A DNA stretch of 64,000 bases from Siphonodentalium dalli (lineage: Eukaryota; Mollusca; Scaphopoda; Gadilida; Siphonodentaliidae): the NCBI GenBank assembly GCA_032622095.1, contig CP136062.1, forward strand, positions 142,802,351 through 142,866,350, written 5' to 3'. The notes under the pieces were generated by a model. It was not told the origin of the DNA. It did not search any database and saw only the letters and a list, made by a program, of their open reading frames with translations. Of the stretch, positions 1-11,839 are shown piece by piece; positions within the stretch are counted from its first letter, which is position 1, and each line of letters begins with the position of its first letter. The translations under genes and the position numbers were made by a program.

Positions 1-403
1 GTCGTGGGGTGATAGATGAATAGTCTGTATACACTTTGATCGACGATGATTTGATGGAACAGTGGCTAACATATAGACCAGAGCCTTTTAGCCATGGTCT
101 CAATCATTACAATCACAATGCTTTGCCATTTTCCGAGACTCAAAATTCATGACCCAAATAAACATATAGTAAGTGCTTCTTTGTTCACATTCTGATGATG
201 ATAATAGGTAATAAGTTCATAAAAATATCGGACAAAATATCTTGACCAGTACCACGACCGATTTTCAAGATTGGTATTATAGTTGTGGTCATCTCACTGT
301 GCCATGCATTCATGTCGTTTTTGTGGCAATTTCAATAAGAAATGAGCATTTATTCATGGAAGCAAGCACCTTTATGAGTCCGTGCATCCATATCTCTGTC
401 ATA
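1..403. other. Unassigned AT-rich DNA
   Basis: No coding frame, RNA gene or repeat could be supported here. The stretch ends where the left arm of the 404-660 palindrome begins. Confidence 0.5.
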
Positions 404-660
404 CAGTAATGCTCTAATTAATCGACCTCTTAACCACAGCAGAATTATGGGTAACTTTTCAGGATTTAGTCGGAAATATGGCTTGTTGCCATTCATCGGA
501 AAGCTCTGGCCGATTCGGGGCGCAACTTGTTGCCATTCATCGGAAAGCTCTCGCCGAGAGCTTTCCGATGAATGGCAACAAGCCATATTTCCGACTAAAT
601 CCTGAAAAGTTACCCATAATTCTGCTGTGGTTAAGAGGTCGATTAATTAGAGCATTACTG
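404..660. repeat. Perfect long inverted repeat (foldback)
   Basis: Positions 404-507 and 557-660 are exact reverse complements over 104 bases, separated by a 49-base spacer (508-556). The spacer holds a third, direct partial copy of the inner arm end (about 528-552), so the inner region can pair in two registers. Open frames on both strands across this palindrome are mirror images of each other and are not genes. Perfect arm identity means a very young foldback element or an inversion artefact of cloning, sequencing or assembly. No target-site duplication was recognised. Confidence 0.93.
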
Positions 661-1261
661 CATATCAGTCCATTAACTCCATTTACCATGCAGGGAAAAC
701 CTACACGCGTTTAAATCGTTATCCGCATGCGTTTGGGGTCGAATACTTCTGTTTCTGAATTTGACCAACTCATAGATTAAATAAGATAACTCAAAAGTAC
801 CGGGGACTGAGTGACGGTCTCTGTGGCGGTGACATGCGTATACAGGGCGCGCCGGGTTGGACGTAGCTCGGGGAATCATTCTGCTGGTGACCACATATAA
901 TTATTCAGTCATAATTATGATGCTGGGGAAAATAGTACGGCTATAGTGCTATGTTTGTACCAGGCAAAATGAGTGCATTCACTATCATTATTATTTTTAT
1001 TTTCATTTTTAGAGTGAAATCATGTTTATATATTTTCATTTCAGGCTGTACTTTTGTTAGTATGATGGGCAGTTTTGGAAGTTTAAGCTCGTTTTGAATT
1101 TATGTCAGGCGCAAATGTTTGACTACCAAAAGATAACTAATCGGGGTTCACGATTACATACATGTATAGTTTTGTATATAATCGCGACCACAGGTGACAC
1201 GCTCTTTAAAACACTTCTTCGAACATCTCCGTTGTTTCGATAATAATAATATCAATATCAT
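661..1261. other. Unassigned DNA
   Basis: Nothing recognisable as a gene. The frames here are short and their composition does not look like protein. Confidence 0.45.
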
Positions 1262-1432
1262 TCGCTATGAAATAGTGTATTTCGTAATTTCGCTGTATTT
1301 CCCATTTCTATAGTTCGCTCTATTTCGCCATTTCGTTGTATTTCCTATTCCGCTATTCGTTGTATTTCATATTTGGATAATTCTCTATATTTCACATATT
1401 ATCCTATTATGGGATATGGGATAATAGGATAT
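1262..1432. repeat. Degenerate short tandem repeat and small hairpin
   Basis: From 1262 to about 1390 a motif close to TTTCGCTGTATTTC recurs irregularly every 14-18 bases. It is followed at 1401-1430 by a 10-base perfect inverted repeat with a 10-base loop (ATCCTATTAT then ATAATAGGAT). This looks like decayed simple-sequence DNA with no coding content. Confidence 0.6.
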
Positions 1433-1479
1433 CCTATATTCAGATATTGACATGAACATTGACTTAGAATATCCTATAG

Positions 1480-1600
1480 TCTGATCTCGTGCCACGTGTT
1501 ACTGAGATTAACTATCATTATATACCTCACCGCGAACCCCGATTACATATTATTTGCTAATTAATCCTTGCAGTATTGGCTGGTTATGTACTCGTTTTCA
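1480..1600 (+). repeat. Dispersed repeat, copy 1 (partner near 32.97 kb)
   Basis: Blocks such as CGTGTTACTGAGATTAACTA and CCCCGATTACATATT recur in the same order at about 32970-33090 with roughly 70 percent identity by eye. The family is unknown. Both copies are old and have no open frame. Confidence 0.5.
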
Positions 1601-2543
1601 ATGTAAACTGGTGGCTGCTTTCGTCAAATGTCGCGATGCCGCCTATGCCAAACGAATGCGTGTATTTTTCAATTTTCGTTTTCCTGGTGACATGAGCATT
1701 GCCTTAGAAAATGTTGACTAATTTAGTGTCAGACCGTGCATCTCTATATTTAAAAGAGTGGCAACTATCCCATAACCCTCCTGTATAACAATTTATCATC
1801 TGAACTCTAAAGATTTCGCTCTTAATTGAGACTCGGATTACATAGACAAATACGGAATCGCGCAGCACAGAACATTTAAATAAACCCAGGAGTGAAATTA
1901 GACAAACATAAATTCCCACAATATTCACGTCTCCTGTTGCGTCTATGTCTGTTCAGGGGATACTCCGTGAGGCAGACAGAAGCGTGTAGTATAGACCCGG
2001 AAGTAAGGCGGCCCTATCCAGCTATCTGACTCATGCCTCGGGCGTATAACGGCGTAATTGGTGCTATATACGCCGACCAGATTAAATATATTGTCGATAA
2101 TCAGAAATCTTATATTACATTTCGGTCCAATGTTTACGATCTGTGGTCGAGATCGCCTTCAACGCCCTCGCAAAATCAGCGTAAGTGCTAAGCCACATGA
2201 GTACCATATATGCCTGGCCCAAATTGTCGCCCGGAAGGTCGGACGGATAACAAATAGATCGCAAGCTATTATTCGGTCGCGAGTAACAGAAATCTATATC
2301 AACAACACCATCACAGACTCAGAATGATTGGAATAAAACACAACTACGTAACACTTGAAACTATTGTCGAAGAGTTCAACCTCATCGATTGTACCTCTTC
2401 AGAGAGCACAACACCTGAACTACGCAATAATGTAAATATTTACTTCTTTGTTGGGGACGAATTAATGGCTGATAAACGTACGGCAATGATTCCGCCAACA
2501 AGTGTCATTGCATATAATTCTTGTATACAAGAAACGCTGTCAT
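1601..2543. other. Unassigned DNA
   Basis: Two open frames of 80-89 codons (2058-2327 and 2324-2566) overlap by a few bases on the plus strand. Neither shows a recognisable domain, splice context or codon bias, and the second runs into a dispersed repeat. I do not annotate them as genes. Confidence 0.45.
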
Positions 2544-3002
2544 TAAATATGCAGAATCCGAATTAACGCTCGCAAATTACTATTTCATTGGCTTCGGGGG
2601 TAAAAAATATTTGATTTGAGTCGAGGAACCCACCCATCAAAGCTCAGAGTGACCAGATATCGATGTTTGAAATCTATTATTTTTCACCACCGAAAAATTT
2701 AAGTGGCCCAGTAATCATTCGACGAGAAGACTTTCTCTGACCAAATTGCGGATGAAGATGGATAACTATAAAATCAAGTAGCTTTTTGTGTCAGATATTT
2801 GACAAACCGGCAAAATTTCGTTGAAGAAAATGTTGATAAATAGCAGGTTTTGGGCAATATTCTACTATAGTTAACTGTGGTTAGCATTATTTTTGTGCAA
2901 TTACTCGATTCTGATAACTGAAGCGGCATTTCAAAAAATGTTGTCGTTGTTGTTGCTGTTGTTGGAATCTGATGATATGGGGACCATCGAATCGGATTGA
3001 GT
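2544..3002 (-). repeat. Dispersed repeat, family R1 copy 1 (minus)
   Basis: The reverse complement aligns along nearly its full length with 16114-16497. It shares the run reading ACTCAATCC then GATGGTCCCCATATCATCAG at one end and GGAGCGTTAATTCGGATT at the other. Identity looks high, roughly 85-95 percent in blocks. The 91-codon frame in this copy and the 120-codon frame in the partner share only the segments set by DNA identity, so coding is unlikely. No terminal inverted repeat was seen, so the transposon class is unknown. Confidence 0.85.
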
Positions 3003-3727
3003 ACCATTAACTCGCTGGGCGGTCTTATATATCTATGTGGTCCAACCAAAGTTCTTAGGATATCGATATTGAATGGTTAAAACGAACAATTAAAATTTCA
3101 CTGGAAGACCAATACCACACAGAGTGGCGTAAATGATTGAAGAAAATAGTAAATACCTGAATTACAACATATACAAAGATCAAAATTAGAGAATTGTTCA
3201 ATTAAATTACATACAGCAGACGCACTGACACGCATTGTTGAGATTTAGATGTTCAAATCACAATTTACCAATTGGTCGTGGAATAATCCGCTCAAAGATA
3301 GGCTATGTGATGCGTCGCCGACATTTACTCCCCAACTCCACAACCTTCGTGATAAATAAATGCTCTCAATTTCAAGAAATTAATGGAAAGTTGTGAAATA
3401 ATTATACTCCGGAAACTGAGTCAATATATACGAAAATTAGAATTAATATTGGATTCATCGGCTATCGAAACCACAACTGTTACACAATGAGACATTTACA
3501 CAAATATCACCAATCAATTTGTTATATACATGCAACTTCTTATGTTCCTCGAATATCTTATTTAATTGAAATGAACAAATTTAATTGAAATTGTGTGTCA
3601 TTCTTCTACATGTATGTTTATTGGAAACATTCTGTATTTTGCAAAAAATAGAGCATTTAGTGTGCAATAAACACCATTATCATAGAAAGCGTTAAGTTAG
3701 ACTTACGTCTTATGACTTTTGGTTGCA
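3003..3727. other. Unassigned AT-rich DNA
   Basis: Nothing recognised. A long AT-rich stretch leads directly into the 31-bp satellite. Confidence 0.45.
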
Positions 3728-4784
3728 AATATAATGAGGCGTCGATATTACCTCTATAAATATAATGAGGCGTCCATATTACTTCTATACATATAATGAG
3801 GCGTCGATATTACTTCTATAAATATAATCATGCGTCGATATTACTTCTATAAATATAATGAGGCGTCGATATTACTTCTATAAATATAATGAGGCGTCGA
3901 TATTACTTCTATAAATATAATGAGGCGTCGATATTACTTCTATAAATATAATGAGGCGTCGATATTACTTCTATAACTATAATGAGGCGTCGATATTACT
4001 TCTATAAATATAATGAGGCGTCGATATTACTTCTATAAATATAATGAGGCGTCGATATTACTTCTATAAATATAATGAGGCGTCGATATTACTTCTATAA
4101 ATATAATCAGGCGTCGATATTACTTCTATAAATATAATCAGGCGTCGATATTACTTCTATAAATATAATGAGGCGTCGATATTACTTCTATAAATATAAT
4201 GAGGCGTCGATATTACTTCTATAAATATAATGAGGCGTCGATATTACTTATATAAATATAAGCAGGCGTCGATATTACTTCTATACATATAATGAGGCGT
4301 CGATATTACTTCTATAAATATAATCAGGCGTCGATATTACTTCTATAAATATAATGAGGCGTCGATATTACTTCTATAAATATAATCAGGCGTCGATATT
4401 ACTTCTATAAATATAATCAGGCGTCGATATTACTTCTATAAATATAATCAGGCGTCGATATTACTTCTATAAATATAATGAGGCGTCGATATTACTTCTA
4501 TAAATATAATGAGGCGTCGATATTACTTCTATAAATATAATGAGGCGTCGATATTACTTCTATAAATATAATCAGGCGTCGATATTACTTCTATAAATAT
4601 AATCAGGCGTCGATATTACTTCTATAAATATAATCAGGCGTCGATATTACTTCTATAAATATAATGAGGCGTCGATATTACTTCTATAAATATAATCATG
4701 CGGCGATATTACTTCTATAAATATAATCAGGCGTCGATATTACTTCTACAAATATAATCAGGCGTCGATATTACTTCTATAAAT
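3728..4784. repeat. 31-bp satellite array, about 34 units
   Basis: The unit is AATATAATGAGGCGTCGATA followed by TTACTTCTATA. It repeats about 34 times with no indel that shifts register: the start positions sampled fit 3728 plus a multiple of 31. The main polymorphism is GAGG versus CAGG (rarely CATG) at one site. It occurs in runs, with GAGG concentrated in the left half and CAGG in the right. Each unit carries CG dinucleotides and a TCGA site. The array stops cleanly at both ends with no flanking gene. There are no unique spacers, so it is not CRISPR-like. Confidence 0.97.
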
Positions 4785-5341
4785 TGAATCCTGAAACGAC
4801 AACAGAGACTAATAAAGAAATGTCTGGCGAAATAAACCAAAACAACACAATTAAAACTAATGTACAATCCGAACCGTAGGGCATATGACAGTATTCATAA
4901 TAACCGAGTATCGGTACTCGGTCATTCGTTTGAAGGATTTTATTTTAGTGCGTTCTCGTTACGAGAGATACCTGATATACCATCAATATCGACAGACTTG
5001 CCAATTATAACAGATCGAGATATAATTGTATATTATTTTTCTCGGTCAAGGTGAGCAATATTACTAATTTGTGTTGTGACAAACTGGTTTTACACATGGT
5101 TAAGTCCTGCTATAATGGTATGATGTTGGTGTGTGTGTGTGTGTGGCGAGTGTCCTCCTCATTAGCTATGATTTGGTGGGGCAAAGTAATGATGTTTACA
5201 ATAAGCGCCGTTGTCTTCCTCGAATAGTCCTTTTCGGACCGTGACAAACTAAATTATTTGAGGAAAAGTCATCGTCTCTAGGAAACATTCAGGGGAGCAA
5301 ACTTAATAAAAGCCCTTGGGCCAGCTGCTTGGGCTTGTTGT
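4785..5341. other. Unassigned DNA with (GT)n
   Basis: Nothing coding was found. A short (GT)n microsatellite lies near 5130-5145. The TIR of the next MITE starts at the right boundary. Confidence 0.45.
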
Positions 5342-5742
5342 TTAACCCTTTACCCAACAGAAGGGCCCTGTGCCAATGCATTCTCTTATATATGCGAGTC
5401 GACCATAGGTCGCCTCGCATATATAAGAGAATGCATTGGCTTAACACTTTAAAAATTATAAAATTGTTAAAGAATGTAATAAAAAATGGTAAAAAGTGTT
5501 AAAAAAAGATTTTTTTTTAGGTCAATGCATTCTCTTATATATGCGAGGCGACCTATGGTCGACTCGCATATATAAGAGAATGCATTGGCACAGGGCATAA
5601 CTGTAACTATCACAATGTGGTCAAGGAGCCGGTTCCAATGATATCCATATTTGTATGGTTCTATTGAGACAGACCGAAGATATTTTAGGCCGTTGAAGCT
5701 TTATTTGGCCGGTTTTGGCCGGTTTGTTGGGTAAAGGGTTAA
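5342..5742. mobile_element. piggyBac-like MITE with double palindromic core
   Basis: The ends are TTAA plus CCCTTTACCCAACA (5342-5359) and its exact inverse plus TTAA (5725-5742). A TTAA target duplication with termini starting CCCT is the hallmark of the piggyBac superfamily; assignment by termini is inference because no transposase is present. Inside, a 69-bp near-perfect palindrome (5371-5439, built on GCCAATGCATTCTCTTATAT) recurs inverted at 5521-5590 across an AT-rich spacer. The element is therefore a palindrome of palindromes. About 130 bases beyond the second palindrome (to 5724) are single copy within the element. A related copy in the opposite orientation lies at 31336-31922. Confidence 0.9.
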
Positions 5743-6177
5743 TCCCCTTTCCAATCAATCGAATTTATATTATTCTATACTCCTGTAAAATGTCTGTTAA
5801 ATGTTTATATATGTTATTATTTTGATTGGAATAAAATATGTTTACACTTAAACATTCAAATATTATAAATTTAAATAAAGGTTCCGTTCGTTGCTGCAAA
5901 ACTATTGACAGAACGATCTAGGTAGGATCAGTTAGAAATGATCCACACAGCTTGTACGATATTACATATATATGTGTACTTGTACTTCCTGCAGAAAATG
6001 GCTGTGTGTTAAATTATTCAAAATTGACAAAGTATTATAGAAAATGGCAATCCAAGAAAATTACGGTACATATCTCTAAGCAGCATCGTGTTTGCCTCAC
6101 CATCATCGTAGCTAAATGATCAAGACCCACCAACATTATAGCATTATATCATGACACTTGGCCAGAGTTGGTTTAGT
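5743..6177. other. Unassigned AT-rich DNA
   Basis: Nothing recognised. Confidence 0.45.
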
Positions 6178-6558
6178 GTGCGTTCATACGCTAGTATGTT
6201 TTGCAGGCATTTCGACATAGAAAACCACAATGTGCCAGAATATGAACGGAAACATGCATATGAAATGCATTTACATATTTACCAAAGCGAATGACGTGAA
6301 AAGTAAAATTTCGTTCGGTCCACTTGTAATGGTGCTACTGTCATTTTCCTTCCAATACATGTATAATTGATTCTTGCAAGACAGGCTACTTACATGCACA
6401 TTTCGGTAGCATCACTACAGGTTACGCTTCAGATATTTAACTTTTCACGTAGTTAGCATTTAATATGCATGTTTCCGTTCATATTCTGGCATCATATCGT
6501 TTTCTACGACGAAATGCCTGAAAACCACACCGTGCAAACTTGCCAGCGTATGGACGTA
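6178..6558. mobile_element. Foldback MITE of unknown superfamily
   Basis: An inverted repeat pairs about 6180-6270 with 6453-6558. Shared blocks are CATACGCT at the ends, AGGCATTTCG, and GCCAGAATATGAACGGAAAC followed by ATGCATAT in the inner arms. Arms are about 90-100 bases and about 80 percent matched. Flanks GTTTAGTG and ACTTAGTC could be a decayed 8-bp target duplication, which would suggest hAT or P, but this is weak. No coding capacity. Confidence 0.75.
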
Positions 6559-7985
6559 AACTTAGTCACGCATAGGAATGATTTGGATATGAAGACTGTT
6601 CTGTTCCTTCGATTATTGTTTTTGATAAGTTATTGACTCGACATCAAGTATTATCCCTGTCTGTATGCTGGGGAGTTCAAACATTCTTTCGAGTTTCAAT
6701 GAATTTTTGGCCTCTCTTTCTTCAAATATAAATCCAAAGCACCTCAAGACGCTCCATACCGAAAAGAGCACAATCTGCTTTGTGTTTGACGATGATGATC
6801 AAGACGATGGTGATAATTATTATTATCATTACTTCGACGGTAACTTAGATCCTATTATTCAGAAAATGATGGACCAACTTCTGCGCCACATTATACCAAC
6901 TTAACCGCCATTCGCAATTGTATATACATGTAGCTTTCATTTGTATGAGTCATTAAAATCGTTCAGGACAGAGCACCAGTTGTGATTGCATTTGACAAGA
7001 AAGCCCACCTCCATTTAACCAACCGACTTTATTTGTACATGTACGAATCGAATTACTGACACCTTAATGATCCTCCACACCATAATATGAGCTCGTTCGG
7101 CCTTGCGATTTTTAAGATATTCTAATAATTACTCATAATTTGTACCAATTTTTTAACCATAAATATATTTCTTTCTCCAAATTATATCTCCAACCGAGAT
7201 CAAAGTACAACCATTAAATAATACTTCTTAAAACCACCAAGAGAGCATTAAAATCACAAGCTGGCACACAGATGTTCCAATTTTGCGCATTGATACTATT
7301 TATATATCAGTGATATATTTTGTTACAAATCATAAAGACTTTAGTATCTGACGTTTATAGGGTACCCGCGTGTACGAGCTTATCGTCTCGCCAAACGGCC
7401 TTCGTACAGGCTATATTGCACATGTGGACATCTGCACCCTCACAGTGAAGGAAATAAGCACCTTTGAAACAAACACCTTCTTAGTTAATGATATATGATG
7501 TTAATTTGAAAAAAAAGTGACAGAATACAAATAAAAAGTCAGAATGATAAGCACCCCATGGAACGATGGTGCTAATTATAGGTATGGTAACCATAACTCC
7601 CGATCTAATCATCTGTTTCTGATTAAGGCACGACAAAAAGGCCATACGATTCTAATGAAGAGAGCCATCTATTCTTGTATTTATGTTTCTTTGTGTGTTG
7701 GCGGCCATTACGATACTGTAGTTCTGGCTCACACTTTGTCGAATACATTTGGCGACGACTCAAATACACCACGTGGATCTGAGACAAGATAATTTCATTT
7801 GTGCTCCTGGTTCATTTCTAGTTTATTATGGCCCTAAGAACTCAAATTGGACCCATATATATTAACTGCGATCAACGCTTTGTTGCAGGCATCGAGACGA
7901 TAGCATGTCATAGCATTGGATCATGGTCACAAACTTCCATTTAGTTTGGGCCCGATTTGACACCAACTTGGTCAAAATGTCCTAA
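6559..7985. other. Unassigned DNA
   Basis: An open frame at 6665-6904 contains an acidic simple-sequence stretch (DDDDQDDGD) created by GAT/GAC repeats. Another at 7544-7792 has no recognisable domain. Neither has supporting splice or regulatory context, so neither is annotated as a gene. Confidence 0.4.
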
Positions 7986-8401
7986 GCAAATTCTCCGCTT
8001 ACCACAGGGGGTGTCGGGGGGGGGGTGTCGGAACAAAATTTCAGACACATATGATTTTGATCTTTGAACATTTTTGTGACCCCCAGCCCTCGACCCTACT
8101 TTTTTTCCGTTTTAGCTAGTTTTTTTTTTTCGACCATTTTTTTACACCCACCCCCTAGAAACACGAAATCAAACATTTTCGGAAGAATATTCACCACTAT
8201 CTCTCTGTTTCCTATCAACTACATATTACATGTTGTTGTATGTGATTATCTCAGCTTGACATGGCAGTGATTGTGTATGCAATGTGTCCATGAATGTTAT
8301 GTTTGGAGTTACATAGAAATTTTACAAGACAAGTTGATCGATATCTGATCATAAAAACCATCCATCAATGTCCCCATGGGTCCTATATACATGTAGTTAT
8401 T
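7986..8401. repeat. G-run rich relic
   Basis: Several G and C homopolymer runs (for example near 8009-8025) are followed by CACCCACCCCCTAG-type text. This resembles the G-run-rich interior of the hAT-like element at 39277-40438 and similar relics near 22.4 and 50.5 kb. Membership of that family is inference from composition. Confidence 0.35.
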
Positions 8402-9631
8402 GGCTTGAATATAAAACGTACACATGGTGGTTTTATTGTGTCAAAAATAGACAGGGCATCTTTCAAACGTTCTCTTTTGGTGTAAACAGTATCGATTCCA
8501 TATTAGTCATTATTTACATATTACAAAACAAATATTAACATTGGTGATATGAAGGGATTCGACAACAAGCTTTACGCTTTTGTGAGTCGAGTCCGATTGA
8601 CTTGTGACCAGGCCCATCCGGTGAGATGACTTCACTCACTTCAAGTTGTTTAACATAAATGGCTTGAATATAAAACGTACACAGCATGGTGATTTTATTG
8701 TGTCAAAATAGACAGGGCATCTTTGATATTTCCTCTTTTGGTATAAACAGTATCGATTCCATATTAGTCATTATTTACGTGTTACAAAATAAGTATTAAA
8801 CGGACATTATATTGTATGGCTCATTCGAACCTCCAAATTTTTTTCTACGAAATTTGGACCGACGGATACGATAGGTCGATAAATAAACGAACTATTGATA
8901 TACCGGCTTCATATGCTCTGAAAAACACTTGCAAAGTCACAGCCATTTTTCAGCCGTTTTCAAATTTTCGCCAGAAATTAGACAGACGCTCTTTATTGCT
9001 ACCATATCAGGAATTTCCAACATGTACCTCCAGCTTTCCAACTGTTGGAGAGTACCAACAGCACCCCCAAATGGACATTTTCCACTTATGGCCATTTCAG
9101 TCCGAAATGTTTATCGAAAGCAGCCTGCCGTATGCTTTTATTACCTGAACACCCTCCAAATGAATCATAGGTCATTACGATGTATACTTTTATCACTGAG
9201 TGGTAGAAACCATTTAGTATAGAAAGGGCTAAAAACGACAAAATTCACACTTCGAATCTTGGTAACACATGGGAGCATATTTCTTAAATGTCATGAAAGT
9301 TACCGAACAACTATTTATTTAATAAATTAAATTAATAATGACCAGTTTTATATAGCGATTAACCAATTACTTGCTCTAACACGCTTGGTACAATATAACC
9401 CAAGTCACTTGTACAAGCCAACCAATGAACCGACTGCAGCCATTGCAGGCGCTGCTCTAGTTTGACCAGAACATGCTCTGATACGCATCAGTATGACAAG
9501 CTGGCTGGTACTCTTGTATAACTCATGAGTGATGCGAAGCCGACACAGTACGAGTGACCTTGCTCAAGTGTTACAACTTGGCGCGGGTTTTGAAACAGCG
9601 AGCAATCCGACAATTGCACGTCGGTCAAAGC
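8402..9631 (+). repeat. 1.23-kb tandem duplication, unit A
   Basis: This segment is repeated head to tail immediately downstream (9632-10862). I see about five base changes and one 1-base indel (a T run near 8580), so identity is above 99 percent. Unit A itself contains an older internal duplication: 8402-8537 and 8661-8798 share GGCTTGAATATAAAACGTAC and about 135 bases at roughly 88 percent. Two open frames (110 and 97 codons) recur in both units in different frames over the same DNA. They include stretches related to noncoding relics elsewhere and are not annotated as genes. Confidence 0.96.
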
Positions 9632-10862
9632 GGCTTGAATATAAAACGTACACATGGTGGTTTTATTGTGTCAAAAATAGACAGGGCATCTTTCAAACGT
9701 TCTCTTTTGGTGTAAACAGTATCGATTCCATATTAGTCATTATTTACATATTACAAAACAAATATTAACATTGGTGATATGAAGGGATTCGACAACAAGC
9801 TTTACGCTTTTTGTGAGTCGAGTCCGATTGACTTGTGACCAGGCCCATCCAGTGAGATGACTTCACTCACTTCAAGTTGTTTAACATAAATGGCTTGAAT
9901 ATAAAACGTACACAGCATGGTGATTTTATTGTGTCAAAATAGACAGGGCATCTTTGATATTTCCTCTTTTGGTATAAACAGTATCGATTCCATATTAGTC
10001 ATTATTTACGTGTTACAAAATAAGTATTAAACGGACATTATATTGTATGGCTCATTCGAACCTCCAAATTTTTTTCTACGAAATTTGGACCGACGGATAC
10101 GATAGGTCGATAAATAAACGAACTATTGATATACCGGCTTCATATGCTCTGAAAAACACTTGCAAAGTCACAGCCATTTTTCAGCCGTTTTCAAATTTTC
10201 GCCAGAAATTAGACAGACGCTCTTTATTGCTACCATATCAGGAATTTCCAACATGTACCTCCAGCTTTCCAACTGTTGGAGAGTACCAACAGCACCCCCA
10301 AATCGACATTTTCCACTTATGGCCATTTCAGTCCGAAATGTTTATCGAAAGCAGCCTGCCGTATGCTTTTATTACCTGAACACCCTCCAAATGAATCATA
10401 GGTCATTACGATGTATACTTTTATCACTGAGTGGTAGAAACCATTTAGTATAGAAAGGGCTAAAAACGACAAAATTCACACTTCGAATCTTGGTAACACA
10501 TGGGAGCATATTTCTTAAATGTCATGAAAGTTACCGAACAACTATTTATTTAATAAATTAAATTAATAATGACCAGTTTTATATAGCGACTAACCAATTA
10601 CTTGCTCTAACACGCTTGGTACAATATAACCCAAGTCACTTGTACAAGCCAACCAATGAACCGACTGCAGCCATTGCAGGCGCTGCTCTAGTTTGACCAG
10701 AACATGCTCTGATACGCATCAGTATGACAAGCTGGCTGGTACTCTTGTATAACTTATGAGTGATGCGAAGCCGACACAGTACGAGTGACCTTGCTCAAGT
10801 GTTACAACTTGGCGCGGGTTTTGAAACAGCGAGCAATCCGACAATTGCACGTCGGTCAAAGC
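9632..10862 (+). repeat. 1.23-kb tandem duplication, unit B
   Basis: Near-identical second copy of 8402-9631. The internal boundary reads AAAGC then GGCTTGAAT, and the right boundary reads AAAGC then GGCGAAGT. A shared GGC suggests microhomology at the junction. The unique right flank (from 10863) continues naturally from the end of the unit, so the duplication arose by copying leftwards into unit A, or by unequal exchange. Recent by identity. Confidence 0.96.
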
Positions 10863-10965
10863 GGCGAAGTGGAGTCTCAATGACTGGCGACTCGCTGCGA
10901 CCCCATATCGATGTGTTTACAGCGAATACAAGTCCGACACGCTAACCACCGGACCACGGAGCTCC
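10863..10965 (-). mobile_element. tRNA-like SINE head (relic)
   Basis: Read on the minus strand from 10965, the sequence begins GGAGCTCCGTGGTCCGGTGG then TTAGCG. This is a good tRNA 5' half with an internal A-box. The matching B-box is degenerate, and the acceptor partner (GAGACTCC near 10871-10878) pairs only partly. It looks like the 5' head of a tRNA-derived SINE, or a decayed tRNA gene. The tandem duplication ends exactly at its left side. Confidence 0.5.
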
Positions 10966-11839
10966 ACATGATACACCCACCCTCAAAACCTAGGCTACCA
11001 CCCGTCTTTATTGGTTTTCCTCCACGAGAGCGCACTACTTTCACACAAAAGATGAATGGCACAACAGTTTATGAATTGGTGGTGTTTTATAGTATTGGCT
11101 ATATATCCTGGTGATTTCATTCAAGCTGTGCGTCATGCAGTTGGCGTCGTTGATGTCACAGTATATATCGGGTGGCTAGTCTGTGCATATTGTTTCTGAT
11201 TGGTTTGGGTACTCGCAAAAGCATTTTTTTTAAACATATTCCTTTGGAAGAAGGACTGCACTTCCGAGTTGCATGTGATCCTATACACGCACCCACCGAA
11301 CAACTTAGATATGTACCGGATGCGCTGATTGCTAACACAACTGTTCGTCTGCGGTGCTCAGACAGTGAAACGAACGTTCTGAATAGTTATCGCAACCGCT
11401 GAAGATCGTTTTAATTATCTCAACTGGGGAACCTTGTTTGTTTTTGACTTTGGGAACCTTACCTTTCAGTCAACCAGAAGAAGGCTCGAACAAATGCAAT
11501 CCATACAAGCTCGGGGTATGTTTGTTTACGAACCACATAGTTTTTGGCGTCACAGGCACTGAACGATTAAGTATTACTGGTTTCTGCTCGGGGCAAACAG
11601 CAGGAAAACGTTCTTCTCGTTATTGTTGAGCATGCTTGTATGATTGAACCAACGAAATTTACCACCTTCATAGTAACACTGTCATGTGATCCGGAATTCG
11701 CGCCCACCTCCATCGTCCAATAGTGAGCCGTTTAAACGTTCTAACATCGGCCAGCAATTTCTGCGCCATCCCAACGTTGTGTTAACCGACAACACATGTG
11801 TTTGTGACTTGCAAAATAATAACTAAACAAATGCATATT
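10966..11839. other. Unassigned DNA
   Basis: Short overlapping frames on both strands (10911-11114, 11172-11402 and 11438-11629 on the plus strand) have no recognised domain. Nothing supports a gene. Confidence 0.4.

Noticed and set aside
350-714. Two 78-codon open frames sharing peptide sequence
   Set aside because: They are the two strands of a perfect palindrome, so the shared peptide is a by-product.
2324-2566. 80-codon protein gene
   Set aside because: No domain, no splice context, and its end lies in a dispersed repeat.
3728-4784. CRISPR-like array
   Set aside because: Units are contiguous 31-mers with no unique spacers, in a eukaryotic setting.
8816-10453. Repeated 110- and 97-codon frames as a duplicated gene
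   Set aside because: Different frames over the same DNA, no domain, and part of the DNA resembles noncoding relics near 50.5 kb.
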